Shown here one piece after another: positions 23,143 to 35,099 of a DNA stretch of 64,000 nucleotides. Position 1 is the first letter of the stretch. Every line of letters begins with the position of its first letter. The stretch lies in the NCBI GenBank assembly GCA_035610835.1, contig CM069457.1:15532149-15596148 (forward strand), in the 5' to 3' direction. Position numbers and translations under genes: made by a program. The notes under the pieces were generated by a model, which saw only the letters and a program-made list of their open reading frames with translations, was not told the DNA's origin and did no database searches. This DNA comes from Ophiura sarsii (taxonomy: Eukaryota > Echinodermata > Ophiuroidea > Amphilepidida > Ophiuridae).

Positions 23143-23334
23143 CCATTTCCACGCAGCTATTACCATATTTAGAATATGGATTACTGCACCAATACTAGGA
23201 ATGTTTGCACTTACGCTAATGCATTTCTCACAGTGATTCCAAATATGGTAATTACTGTCAATAATTTTGACATTTTCTAAACATTTTGTGAACGTTTGGA
23301 ATGTCGTCTGCAAACGCCTGTTACGTGGAAAGTG
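23143..23334 (-). mobile_element. T1 MITE, degenerate, in intron B of copy 2
   Basis: Family landmarks (CCATATTTAGAAT, GGAATGTCGTCTGC, GTGGAAAGTGTTAG) are present with mutated TTAA ends. Copy 3 has the counterpart at 43093-43319, so it predates their duplication. Confidence 0.7.
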
Positions 23335-23442
23335 TTAGCTTTCGTCTATGCCAAATATAATTTTAAGTCTTCACTGTTTTGGAGCGATACGGCAACGGTT
23401 TACTGCAGTAATTGTCATTAACCGTAGCTCCACCGTTACGTT

Positions 23443-23443
<1 letters not shown>

Positions 23444-23470
<27 letters not shown>
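23444..23470. repeat. Poly-C run
   Basis: Nearly 30 consecutive C. The copy 3 counterpart (about 43430) lacks the run, so it expanded in copy 2 or is an assembly artefact. Confidence 0.8.
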
Positions 23471-23473
<3 letters not shown>

Positions 23474-23911
23474 AGTTACCATCGTATCAAAAGTTGTACA
23501 AACATTTACAAAAGTGCTGCCAATTTGTCGAAATATTTTTAAAATGATACCGAAATCTCTAGTTAAAAAGGATAAAGGAGAAAGATGAACTATTTTCTGT
23601 TTTTTTTTTGCCAAATGAAAAAAAAAAAATCATAAATAGGTGACAACAGGATGTGAGCAAAGTGTCGTGGGTTTTGGCCTTATTATGGGTGTTCAATGGT
23701 ATTACCCCGGTATTACCGCCCTCATTGTATAGTAAATAAATAAATAAAATCGTCTGTGCTTATTGGGCAGAATAAACCAGTGATGCCCAATCAAGTAAAT
23801 TATTCTCAATTTTATTCCGCTCCAAATGTGTAGGAAATAGGTAGATATTGTCCAGTCCGCCAAATGTTCTCATACTGAGTACCGCCCTCTATGTACATTT
23901 GTTTATTTCAG

Positions 23912-24090
23912 TGTATACTCCGTATCGATATACAAGTCATTGTCCTCATCACTGATTACTATGGCGGTCATCGCAAGATGCTGATCAAGATCCGAGCAAC
24001 CGAAATCGAATTCCCGTTGACAGTAGCTCCTCTCACCGCATGCTGCTGCTGCTTTCGGAATAATTGTTTGAAACCGAAAAGGCTGACAAA
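23912..24090 (+). pseudogene. OST-alpha-like copy 2, exon C, frameshifted
   Basis: Acceptor TTTATTTCAG, donor GTAAGA, 179 nt. After VYSVSIYK one T is missing compared with copy 3. Downstream, the normal frame (VLITDYYGGHRKML .. TACCCCFRNN) is intact apart from this shift. A partial acceptor/exon C fragment precedes it at about 23866-23911. Confidence 0.8.
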
Positions 24091-25610
24091 GTAAGAAAGT
24101 ACATGGTTAAAAATAGATGAGGGTATATAGGCTTTACAGGAAGCTTAATTCAGCCAATCTGCCAGTCGTCACGATTTTGAACAAACTAGGGCACCGCTAT
24201 ATTAATATAAATTTGATTTCACTGTTGATCAACAGACATTTTCTGATCAAAATTGGTTTAAATAATTTTGATATATTTTTGGGTGTTGTGGCTTTTTGGA
24301 CACAAATTAACATTAATAGATAGATCAATTTTGAGTAAAGATGGTACATTTGTAACAAAAGGAGTTGGGAGAAGCAGAGTCATGCAATCGGGGATCAAAG
24401 TTTTTTTATCTATTCGGTCACTGTTTGACAATCTAGATCAAGATCTAGATCGAATTGACTCTCAAAGTTGGGAGACAGAATGATACGCATGCGCCAGACT
24501 TAAACCCGAGTCCACTTTATCCGAGTGTGAGCTGCGCCTAGCCAGTTTGTATCCGAGTCCGAGTCAAGTCCAGTGTCCTTTTGTGTCCGAGTGCAGACTT
24601 GAGTCAAATTCTTGTGCAGACTTGAGTCAAATTCTTGCTTAGTCCGAATCCAATAAAACTACCTTATATCAAGCCCGGCCAAAAGTGTTGTGAAGATATC
24701 CGCAGTTTGTATTCATAATTATTATAACTCTTGAATGTTCTATTTACGCGTACATAAATGCAACGTAGCAAAACATATGTTATTATACATACCGAGTCTG
24801 GACTCGGTGCAAGTCTGTGTTCAAGAATGTGTTCAAACTTGACGTATGTACTTATATCAGAGATTCCGCATAAAATAATTTCACATTTCACATTGTTTTA
24901 AATTTGACTCGGCCTCGAGTCCGATTCCTTTGATTTGACGAGTCCTAGTCGAGCTAAGTCTTTTTTGTCCCGAGTCCGAGCCGAATCGTCAAAAATTGTG
25001 CTCGAACGATAAAACGAAGTCAAACCTGAAGTTTTCAGTGTGAGTTCCTACTTCTCTTCTAATGACATCATCCTGAATTATCATCCATGCTGATAAGCAA
25101 TAGGATAAAGTGCTGTGCCGTGAGTCTGGTCATTTACATTATTAATTGCCCTCAAAATTTGACTATGAGTTCAGTGTTCGTCAATCCAAAAGTTCACTTT
25201 TTTTACGCATAACTTTTTTTTCTCTAAATCGTACCAGCTTTTCTGTGAACCATCGAAGACTTGTGCGCATGCAAGATGTAACTCAAATTTCGGCGACATT
25301 GAGTTTAAATCCTGGTTTGGATTCTCACGGTTGAGCGGACGTCACACAAACACGCAAAAGGGAAAATTCGCACTCGGAAAACAAGTGTATGTGCAGAACG
25401 CGTACAAAAAATAACGGAGAGTGAATGAGTGTGAATTGTGGGTAAACCCGGATGACCATCCGAGAGATTGTTAATAGTATAAGTAACGGTTGACAACTTT
25501 GACAAAGACAAAAAATCTTACCCAAAGAGGCTGAAAAAGAGCTAGGATTTTCCTCCCACTCACTTTTCCTCCAACATTTATCTAAGTATCCTCAGCCTCG
25601 TCAAGTCTAA

Positions 25611-25832
25611 CCCTTTCCACGCGGCAGGCGTCTGCAGACGACATTCCAAACGTTCACAAAATGTTTTGAAATTCGATCCCCTATGGAATCACCATGAGAA
25701 ATGAATTGAAAGAAATACAAACATGCCTAGTCTTGGTTCAGTTATCCTTGAGGTAGACTTTGAAAATTTGAAAAAGTTTCTGAAAAATCTGTTTTGTGTA
25801 TGGCAAAACTAAATATAGCCACATGGAAAGTG
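25611..25832 (+). mobile_element. T1 MITE in intron C of copy 2
   Basis: Starts CCCTTTCCACGCGGCAGGCG after CTAA and ends ATGGAAAG TG before TTAA (25833-25836). Internal CGTCTGCAGACGACATTCC is intact. Not seen at the same place in copy 3. Confidence 0.8.
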
Positions 25833-26409
25833 TTAAGACTGGTCTTTCCTGTATTGGTTCCACACTGAGATGGATTTTCATGTTTTTACATTCACTCAGA
25901 TGTGATGCGATCTGTGAAAACCAGTCGGATGTCGCAAAATATGAACTAGGGATTGTGGGTAAAATGTAAAAATAACAAAAATAAAAATAAAAACACTTTT
26001 TATTAAAGATTTTTTTAAAGAAAACTAGTTTCCAATACTTTGTGTCATCATCATTTATAAAATTTCACCTTCAAAAACTTACTTAAGTCACTTTTATTAT
26101 TAACCTTAAAATGTTATTCTATTGAATTGTGTATCTTTTTTGGCCTGTTTTAATGATTTCTTGTTTTGTAGCTTTTTATTACATCACAATCATCATTCAC
26201 TCATAACGTTTTTGTAGTGATCGTAGAAAAATGATCGAAACAGTCCTGAAAACAGCACAGTTTTAGCTTTCTTATGATATAAATATTTCCAATATGAAAA
26301 ATGCCACCATGTGGCGGGTTTTCACAGATCGCATGGTGCTCAAAAGCGCAAACATTAACGTAGGGCAAAAAATGCTGTTAAAGTTATTATTATTTTTGTT
26401 ATTTTATAG

Positions 26410-26515
26410 GAAAAGCAAATTGATTCTCAATATCTGCGTGCTTCAAGTTGCTTTCATTCGACCGGGTATCAATTTTGTCATCGCTCTGTTTCAGCTTGGC
26501 AATATTGAACAATGG
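26410..26515 (+). CDS. OST-alpha-like copy 2, exon D
   Basis: Acceptor TTTTATAG, donor GTAAGT; one base completes Lys, then KSKLILNICVLQVAFIRPG, ending GNIEQW in phase 0. 106 nt. Confidence 0.85.
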
Positions 26516-26590
26516 GTAAGTACGCGAGAGTGTGGTAAAGTAAGGTCCTAAAACATACACATAACTGATTAAGTATATAAATACATAAAT

Positions 26591-26850
26591 AATTATTGAC
26601 AACCGTTTCTGGTTAGACTACCATTGAACAAAGTGCTCAATACCGTAAACGGTAGAGCTTATTAAAAAAGAGAGGCATCTTTTCGCCTGATAATTGGACA
26701 AAATGATCGTATGGGATTGTCCATGAAACTCAGAGTAGCGAATATTCCGGAAGGTCTATACCTCTGAATTGTTATAAGCTCTACCGTTTACGGTATTGAG
26801 CACTTTGCTCAATGGCTAGTCTAACCAGAAATGTTTGTCAATAATCATTA
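26591..26850. mobile_element. Foldback element in intron D of copy 2
   Basis: Arms of about 75 nt share TACCGTAAACGGTAGAGCTT, AAAGTGCTCAAT and ATTGACAA. The loop segment with CGCCTGATAATTGGACAAAA is repeated directly at 26972-27058. Copy 3 lacks the structure. Confidence 0.65.
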
Positions 26851-27361
26851 CGCTCCTGATTTATCAGTTGAGCACTTTTTGATATCTTAATGTGTATTGA
26901 CCTCTTTTGGAATATGTTGCTCTGACCGCAAGTTCTAACACCATTGATTTCAATGGGTCAAAGGCCTGCAATCGCCTGATAATTGGACAAAATGACCGTA
27001 TGGGATTGTCCATGAAACTCAGAGTAGCGATTAATCCGGAAGGTCTATACCTCTGAATATTTAAATAAATGAATACATATTTTAGCGTGCTTGACGCGTC
27101 GGGTCCCTTGTTTTCATATTTTGATAAAGCTCAGTGCATGGAAGATCACCAATCATTCAATGTTGTTTAGAAACCATCTGTGGCGATTTGTGTGATATTT
27201 TTACGTATATCTACATCAAATGCATGCAGATTGTAAATCAAGCTCTATGAACGATTTATGAAAACCCCAGCATCTGAAAATAAAACGAGAGGGCTCCCTC
27301 CGCGGAGGATTCTCTCGATGCCCCTTTAAGATAACGTTTCGTCTGTTTCCTCCTATTTTAG

Positions 27362-27605
27362 GATTCCCCAATCACCGGTATGACTATAATTATGGTATCC
27401 TCCACCTTAATAGCCATGACCGCCCTCAACATGATGTACAGCGGTTCAGCGCAGACCCTCACCAAGTACAATATACGACCGAAATTCCTCATCATGAAGT
27501 TAGGATTGATATTTGGCAATTTGCAACTGGCCGTGTATCGTATCCTTGCCAACTACTTGATCATTCCGTGTTTTCTCCAATTGAACTATGAAGTCAGAGC
27601 AGGAT
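27362..27605 (+). CDS. OST-alpha-like copy 2, exon E
   Basis: Acceptor CTATTTTAG, donor GTAAGT, 244 nt, open throughout. Two helices flank TLTKYNIRPKFLIMKLG, followed by LANYLIIPCFLQLNYEVRAG. Confidence 0.85.
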
Positions 27606-27881
27606 GTAAGTAAAATTTAGACTTGGTCCCCGCGTCCCTCTATTTAGCCGCCATATTTAAAGAATGGCAGACCCAAATCGAGTTATGGCAAAAACGGAAG
27701 TGTCGTACCGATTTCGGATGAAAGGATAAGTAGTGGGAAGTAAGTGAAGTTTGGAGTGCGGAATTGGGTGGCCGTGAGGGCTGGCGAAAGAGTGTGCGGA
27801 AGAAAATTTGGGCAATTGAGTCGGATGCCATTCTGAGTTTTCAATCATACTAAGTATTACATATTGTTACCAATCCCTTAA

Positions 27882-29649
27882 GGCCCTGTCACACCATAAC
27901 GTATCGCCTCAACGTATGCCAACGTATGCGAAATATCGAAAAATACGTTGGTGTACGTTGGCGTACGCTGATATAAGTTAGGGGTACGTTGGGGATACGT
28001 CGTTTACGTTAAGAGCACGCTGTGATACGCTGTGACAATTTGGACCACGAAAAAATATTGAGCATGCTCAAAATTTCTCGACGTACTCAACGTGTGCTTA
28101 ATACGTTCTGCATAAGTTCCCGGTAAGTTTGTGGTACGTTAAATATACGTTGACATACGCTGACATACGTTAGTGGTACGTTACTCGTACGTTACCCGTA
28201 AGTTGGTATACGTTGATGAACGTAGGCTGGGGGAAACGTACAGCCAACGTAGTGATAACGAGTTGATAACGTATATGTGCCGTATGTCTAACGTATGCCT
28301 GACGTATTTCCAACGAGTGTCGACGTATTCTCACGTATTCACCTTATGCCGGGCGATCGTGTAAGGCCCTGTCACGTATCCATAGCGTATCCATAGCGTA
28401 TTGAACGTATACATAGCGTATGACTAACGTATTGATAGCGTATCACTAACTTATAACATACTTATGACAGCGTATCACAGCGTATGCGAGCGTATGCGAG
28501 CGTATGACTAACGTATGCTTAACGTATACTTAATGTATTCGTAGCGTGTGTCTGCCGTGTTCGACGTATCGTCAGCGTATCCTCGACGTACAACGAACAC
28601 GTGGCTTATTATGCCGCTGTAGCACGTATAAATACCGCGCCGATCTCACATTACATCATTCCCGCCGATGTCATCAAGCAGTTAACATGCCTCCCAAGAA
28701 GAAGCAAGCAACCAGGGGCTGAGGCCGAGGAGGAGGAAAAAGCAAGAAGCTCAAACCCTCCATAAGTTCCCAAAACGCCGAATGCGCGCTAGCTGTACGG
28801 TAGCCCTGTCACACCATGGCGTATCGCCTGAACGTATAACAACGTATGCGAAATATACGCATACCCTGGGGCAAAATACGTTGGCGTACGTTGGCGTACG
28901 TTGGCGTACGTTGGTGTACGCTGATACAAGTTAGGGGTAAATTTGGGATACGTCGTATACGTTAAGAGCACGCTGTGATACGTTGTGAAAATTTGGAACA
29001 CGTCGAGCCCGCGAAAAATTATTGAGCATGTTCAAAATTTATCGACGTACTCAACGGGTGCTTAACATACGTTCTGCATAAGTTCCCGATAGGTTCGTGG
29101 TACGTTAGACATACGTTTACAAACGCTGACATACGTTAGACATACGCTGACATACGTTAGAGGTACGTTAATCGTCTTAAGTTGTAGGTTGGACATATAG
29201 ATTTACCCTTCTAGAAATTTTAATAGTTATCATCTAGGCTGCGTTTACTTGAACTGGCAACACTTGTCCCGCCGTGTACGAAACTCAATTTCTGCAACGG
29301 CATAAGTCACGTGTTCGTTGTACGCCGAGGATACGCTGAGGATACGTCGAGCACGGCAGACATACGCTACGAATACGTTGGTCATACGCTCGCCGATCGC
29401 ATACGCTGTGATACGCTGTCATAAGTTTGTTATAAGTTAGTGATACGCTATCAATACGTTAGTCATACGCTATTTATGCGTTTAATACGCTATGGATACG
29501 TCCATTCCATCACCGATGTTGACGCAATTCGTTGAGAAGTTGGACGTTCTTGGACGTTCTCGGACTCTGACAATTTTCGAGCTATTTTTTGAATACGTCG
29601 GCATACGTTCAGGCCACGTTCAGGCCATACGCTATGGTGTGACAGGGCC
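27882..29649. mobile_element. Composite TTAA element with GGCCCTGTCACACC ends
   Basis: Ends GGCCCTGTCACACCATA and its complement, flanked by TTAA (27878-27881, 29650-29653). Most of the interior is a degenerate array of AACGTATACGTT/GCGTATG-type subrepeats in both orientations. Extra termini at 28362 and 28800 show nested copies. A TATAAATA at 28628 precedes a short frame MPPKKKQATRG followed by a stop (28688-28723), perhaps the remnant of a promoter and start codon from a parent element. Copy 3 has no insertion here. Confidence 0.75.
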
Positions 29650-30175
29650 TTAACGGTTTAACCTGTTGATACCGACTGACCTCAAATATAATAGACATAG
29701 GTTGTAGTAGAGTCATTATCTTGGATTCCGTGACCAATTTCTTGATACCTTATAGTTTCTTAGTGAATTCGTCAACTAGAACCATTTTAAGTGAAAATGA
29801 GCTCCCATGCACCTCTCAAAAGTGACGGAAATGTTCTTTTATAGCGCAAATTCCAAAATACGCACGCTTAGCTAGAAAGACGGAAGATAGGTAAGGGTAA
29901 ATACCGTGCTGCGCTGGTTAAGTTACGTCACTGTTTAGAGGAAGAGAAATAAAGTACAGTTCCACTCATGGCCTAACGCCAGACCGACCATAAATTAATG
30001 GTTGAGCGTACTCCATAACGCTCGACCGCGTAACATATTATATATGTTTCCACGGCGTAACGATAGCAGGGAACGCACGTGTGTGGGAGGTGAGCTTGAA
30101 AGAGTTGCATTGTTGTGGCTGGTTGAACTCTTGTTTTATATAAACATTATTTCTTTCTTATTCTTCAAATTCCAG

Positions 30176-30372
30176 TTTGGCAGTGTATTACCATCATCCC
30201 GGAGGCCTTTATCCTCTTCATGCTTTCCAGGAAGTATTATCGTGGAGAAGAGGGTAACGTTGTCGGGACACCAGCGCCACTACCAGATATCCTTGGACTA
30301 GATGATATGGAACGCCGAGGCAGTTTGAATAAAATACGAAGCATGGCGCGCCGTATCAGCTCCGCATTTTGA
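30176..30372 (+). CDS. OST-alpha-like copy 2, exon F (last coding exon)
   Basis: Acceptor AATTCCAG; completes Phe, then WQCITIIPEAFILFMLSRKY, YRGEEGN and a cytoplasmic tail with PLPDILGLDD and SMARRISSAF, stop TGA 30370-30372. Protein sequence identical to copy 3. Confidence 0.85.
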
Positions 30373-30576
30373 TCTGTCCGTCCCTCTCAGGAATATCATA
30401 TTGCAGAGAATATAGGTTAGAGGTTATCCAGACGGTAGCCAAGTGGAGACGAACTGGGGATTTGCACCCGGACTGTTCTATATTCAACTGAGTTGGTGCA
30501 CATTATTTAATCTATTGTGCTATCAAATACCGTACATTATTAAGAATCAATTGAAATTTCTTTCTGAAAATCTTAA

Positions 30577-30813
30577 CACTTTCGACGCGGCAGGCGTTTC
30601 TGCAGACGACAGTACCACCAAAATGTCACAAAATTTTTCAAAAATGTCAAAACTATTGAATTTCATCACCATATTTGGAATCACCATGAGCAATGCATTG
30701 AAATAAGTACAAATGTCTGGTATTGGTTCAGTACATTTTGAGATAGACTTTGAAAGTTGGGAAAGGTTTCTGAATAATGTGGTAAAACTAATAGCCCCGT
30801 GGGGTGGAAAGTG
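30577..30813 (+). mobile_element. T1 MITE after copy 2
   Basis: Flanked by TTAA (30573-30576, 30814-30817); ends CACTTTCGACGCGGCAGGCG and GGTGGAAAGTG. The equivalent element follows copy 3 at 50991-51219. Confidence 0.85.
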
Positions 30814-30888
30814 TTAAGCACAGTTTAGTTTGCCCGACAAAATGGCCGCAAATACAAAACACGGATAACCTCTGGCCTACGTTGGAAG

Positions 30889-31285
30889 TTTAAATAGTCT
30901 GTCGCTATTTCATTTTCACATTTTACATTTCAACACGGGGGAGAGTATGCCAGGTGGGGTGTGTGTGTGTGTGTGGCGTATTGATCCAACGGAACAGTAC
31001 GGCCGACTGTCCCACCTGCGCATGCGCATGCATCCCCCAATTGCACTGCCGGTAATCGATAAGGTACCCGTAAATGGGTCCGCGTGTAGAAAATAAAAAT
31101 GTGAAATTGAAAATCGTACTTCACCTTACATTTTGTAGTGTCACTTCCCTAATAATCACCCGATATTAGCTCATATCTCATATTAAAGAAGATAAATTGT
31201 TTAACAATTGTAGGTAGGGTATATTATTTTTAGAGTTAAAAGCCCATTTATTACCTGTATAGTTACTTTCTTTGATGACTGTATG
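30889..31285. mobile_element. L-family MITE remnant, mainly right arm
   Basis: Contains TTTCAACACGGGG and a right arm with CACTTCCCTAATAATCA and GTTACTTTCTTTGATGACTG, matching 18.2-18.4 kb. A (GT)n run lies at 30960-30974. Confidence 0.55.
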
Positions 31286-31596
31286 TTAAAAACATGGTTT
31301 AAACGAAGCTGCTCGGCTCTGGTACTGAATTCGATATGTTCAATGTTTGGAAATCTGTATGGCTAATGTGATACACGGGATCCTATTAAGGATCAAACAT
31401 GGTATTAAATTGTAGCTTTGATAAAGATCTTGCGATTAAAATCGTAAAATATCAAGCGAGTATGGATGACCGTCTTAATTTAAAAACTTTTTTTTTTTAC
31501 GTGTCGGGTTTCCACCATAATCGTAGGCCTAACATTTTACTAATATAAAATGGTTAACATCTTATTCATGTTCTTAATAATTATTCTTGTCACCAA

Positions 31597-32131
31597 ACTC
31601 AACATTTTAAACTCAAAACTCGATACTCGAAAATGAGACTCGAAACTCAAATTTTTAAACTCGAAACTCGAAAATGAGACTCGATACTCGAAATTTTAAA
31701 CTCGAAACTCGATACTCGAAACTCGAAAATGAGACTCGAAACTCAAATTTTTAAACTCGAAACTCGATACTCGAAACTCGAAACTCGAAACTCGAAAATG
31801 AGACTCGATACTCGAAATTTTAAACTCGAAATTTTAAACTCAAAACTCGATACTCGAAACTCGATACTCGAAAATGAGACTCGAAACTCGAAATTTTAAA
31901 CTCGAAACTCGATACTCGAAATGAGACCCGAAACTCGAAATTTTAAACTTGAAACTCGAAACTCGATACTCGAAAATGAGACTCAAAACTCGAAAAAATA
32001 AACTCGAAACTCGATACTCGAAAATGAGACTCGAAACTCGAAATTTTAAACTCGAAACTTGATACTCGAAACTCGAAACTCGAAATGTTAAACTCGAAAC
32101 TCGATACTCGAAAATGAGACTCGAAACTCGA
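31597..32131. repeat. AACTCGAAACTCGATACTCG minisatellite
   Basis: Irregular higher-order tandem array of ACTCGAAA and ACTCGATA units with interspersed AAAATGAG and AAATTTTAA blocks. The serine/phenylalanine-rich ORFs on the minus strand are repeat translations. Confidence 0.9.
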
Positions 32132-32132
32132 A

Positions 32133-32585
32133 GATAAGTAACACACGAGATTGTTAAGCTCACTTAAGACCAATTCTTCACTAATTTTCTGAAGTTGGAA
32201 GAAATTGGGCACAATATTCTTGTATTGGTCTTGGCTGAGTCAACACCGTAAGTCACACAACATTGCTTGGGTAGCTCATTCACAAGTTTGGAAGCAATTT
32301 GAGTAAAGAATTGGTTAAAGTGATCAGAAAACAGATTTCTTGTTATGGCATTTACTGCCATCCACTTACTAGGTTACTCTTTAGCATGTTTAGAGACATT
32401 TTGATAACCAAGATCTTTCAGGTGTTTCCATAGTTGTTTCGGATTGTCCTTACTTTCATCAATTTTATCAATCATATATTGACGTTTGGCATTTCTGATG
32501 TCATGGTGAACCTTATTACGTAACTTACGGTACTTATCATAGTGATCAGACTCGTGCTTGTCCTTACGTGATTAACACAACCAGC
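32133..32585 (-). pseudogene. Non-LTR retrotransposon (LINE) fragment
   Basis: The minus-strand frame reads YRKLRNKVHHDIRNAKRQY, then NPKQLWKHLKDLG, a stop, then SDHFNQFFTQIASKL and ISEELVLSELNNL. This is the linker between endonuclease and reverse transcriptase typical of CR1/L2/Jockey-type LINEs, ending at the very start of the RT domain, where the minisatellite begins. An in-frame stop and truncation on both sides make it dead. Confidence 0.7.
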
Positions 32586-32639
32586 TATCCCTAGCACTCG
32601 CTATATCTATCATTTAGTTAATGCTGTACATTAATTATA

Positions 32640-32776
32640 TTATTTACCCCCTGCCATAAGACTTCCTTAAGAATGCGCCCAAATGAAATGACAAACTCTA
32701 TTGTGTATACATTTATATACAACAAATCGTCGGTTAAATTCCGCCCACCCCTGCTGACTGAAGTATTAACCCCTGA

Positions 32777-32811
<35 letters not shown>

Positions 32812-32840
32812 ACCCCAATTGAAGACCCTAGTTACGCTAC
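32640..32840. mobile_element. hAT-like element, right part only
   Basis: Homologous to the right part of the element after copy 1 (GCCATAAGACT, AATGACAAACTCTAT, long C run, CTAGTTACGCTACT). The left terminus is missing. Confidence 0.6.
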
Positions 32841-33253
32841 TATTTTTGAGTAGTGATCATGGTGATCAATTCGGTTATGGCATTTTGAACTGAGTGGTGG
32901 ATTACGTTAGCACTTTATGACGAATGACAAACCGTATGAACGTGTGTGACGATAGTGTTTGCCCCATACCACCTCTATCATGTCGATTGTGCGAGTAAGG
33001 ATGTATATATATTATATGAATGTACATATGCTGCCTTATCTGAACTTGTCACCATATCATGTAGTCATCTTATTCAAAGACAACAGCTCGATTCACGCCC
33101 GGGCTAATGGCAGTATGATTAAATCACGAAAAGAACATGAATCATGATATATAGTCGATATGGTGGTGTTGCACTGAGGACCTTTAAAGCAATACATAAA
33201 AATGCACAAACAAGTTTGTGACAGTTAAAACAATCTTATTGACAATCTCTTAA

Positions 33254-33426
33254 CACTTCACACACTGCAGGCGTCTGCAGACGACATTCCAAAATGTCAC
33301 CAACTTATTCAAAATTGTCAAAAATAATTAAATGTCATTACCATATTTGGAATCACAATGAAAAATGTATTAAAATAAGTACAACATTCCTAGTATGGGT
33401 TCAGTAATTCTTGAGATAGACTTTGA
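33254..33426 (+). mobile_element. T1 MITE, truncated
   Basis: TTAA at 33250-33253, then CACTTCACACACTGCAGGCG and the CGTCTGCAGACGACATTCC core. Family sequence stops near 33426 without the right end. Confidence 0.65.
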
Positions 33427-33429
33427 AAT

Positions 33430-35090
33430 TATGGATTTGGGCAACAATTAAAAAGCTATTGTAAACAAATGAGTCTTTAAGGATTTCTTGAAATGAAATA
33501 TAGTAGGGGGTGCAAGGGTAATATCGGGAAGGCAGCGGAGACAGACAGAAAGGAGAAAGGAAGACAGGCAAGTTAGTTGGAAAGTTACAGTTTTTCACGC
33601 CGGCGTCGGGACGCAATGCTTCAAATACTAAAAATGGTTTCAGGTTATGAATATTAAAAAAGAATTAGTCTGGGTTGATTTAAGACATTTCGAAAATGGA
33701 TAATGACAACCGCGGAGTGCAATTTTAAATATTGTAGGATTTCCTGGTATTCTAGTATGAAACAGATAATTACTTTCCATTCCTGAAAATGGTTACAAAA
33801 CATGCCTCTTTCTCTTAGACCGCCCATTCCATTTTAATGGAATTTTTATTATGCCAGCATGGAAAGAATTGCAAGAATCATAATTGAATATACAAGAGAC
33901 CAGTAGGGTTCCTCATGCTACTTGGCACCCGGGCTTGGCACCTAGCATGCTCAGTGCTTTGTTGGTTGGAGTGCAAGCTATGCACTAACAGCCCAAACAT
34001 TTGAAAGTTGTTGTGTAAGGGAAATTCCAACCAAAGACGTCTTTTCATCTTTTCAAATTGTGAACTTCAATTTGTTTTAAAAACTAGTGCTATTTCAGAT
34101 ACTGTAAAGTTAAACCTTTGATAGTAATTAAATCACACTATAGCCTTTCTAGAGCAGTTTTAGTTTTGAAAATTAGCCCAATGGTGAAAATGAGCCCAAT
34201 GGTGCAGCTACTGGCAAGACTGGATTGCCTTTGGCTTTGTATACATTCTGATTGATCTAACCACAAACCAAACCATACCATACTACTGAGCTGGGTGATC
34301 CCTGTGGTCCCCTCTGCATAGTAGAGCTTTGCCAAATCTTTGTCATTTCGGAATTAAAATGACAATCTTTTAATATTATATTATATTCGCCACAATATTA
34401 TATTCATATTTTCGTATAAAGATCTCATATACATGGTAAAGGCATCTGAGTACAAACACTGATTTATAATACATCAAAGCAATTCATAGACTACACCACA
34501 AAACCTGAATCTGAATTCAAATGTTAAAGTCGTCACCGACTTTGACAAAAAGGGCGCTACTGAACAAGATATCTGTTACAACGTTGACTTTACAGAGAGG
34601 TGACCCGATTTTCGCCCACTTTTTCACTTGGTTTTTACTATTCAACACAAAGACGCAAATCCATTGCTTCATTGTTTTTCTTATGATAGAAGCAAAAATA
34701 CGCTTCATGTTTTCCCAAGTGACCATTATATTAACTTTAAAGGTGGTGTACAACCTTTGAAGTAATTCACCACTTTTTCACTAAAAGCATTAAATGAAAC
34801 AGCTCTTAAGCCTAAAATATTACAGGGCTAATGAGAAAACATGAGCTTTCTTTAGCTCTGAGATGGGAAACATGAATTTAATAGTATCACCCACCTTTTT
34901 TACACATATTGTTTTCTCTTTTATTATAAAGTTTGACTCATCATGTATATTGACAAGTTTGATTGAACCCAGAACTATTATATTCAATAAAACGAATTAA
35001 ATCAGCACATTCGAAATACGCGCCCGGCTGTCTGTGTGTCGAAAGTGCTGATGGGATAGCCATACCCAATATTGTGACGTCATCGTTGCT
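33430..35090. other. Spacer between copies 2 and 3, no gene seen
   Basis: No supported exon. About 34590-34920 is homologous to 14690-15060 in the previous spacer. The short ORFs are in AT-rich sequence without domain signs. Confidence 0.5.
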
Positions 35091-35099
35091 AAAACCGCC

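Larger units (their letters stand above)
21264..30372 (+). pseudogene. SLC51A-like (OST-alpha) gene, copy 2, probably inactivated
   Basis: The same six exons, sizes and phases as copy 3. Exon A differs from copy 3 at three residues and the exon F protein is identical. Exon C is 179 nt where copy 3 has 180: the codons for YKFIV have lost one T, and the shifted frame stops soon after, at a TGA within the segment coding KML in copy 3. OST-alpha is a multi-pass membrane protein that works with a single-pass beta subunit to export bile acids and steroids; no beta subunit gene is visible here. Introns hold T1, hAT-like, foldback and composite elements. The gene may be transcribed but cannot encode a full protein unless the deletion is a sequencing error. 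Confidence 0.8.

Noticed and set aside
23891..24094. 67-codon ORF over copy 2 exon C as the true reading frame
   Set aside because: Its first part is out of the conserved frame (ILRIDIQVIV instead of VYSVSIYKFIV). The frame only becomes conserved after the 1-nt loss, so it reflects the frameshift.
31840..32212. Ser/Phe/Arg repeat proteins on the minus strand
   Set aside because: Frames through the ACTCGAAA minisatellite joined to the LINE fragment.
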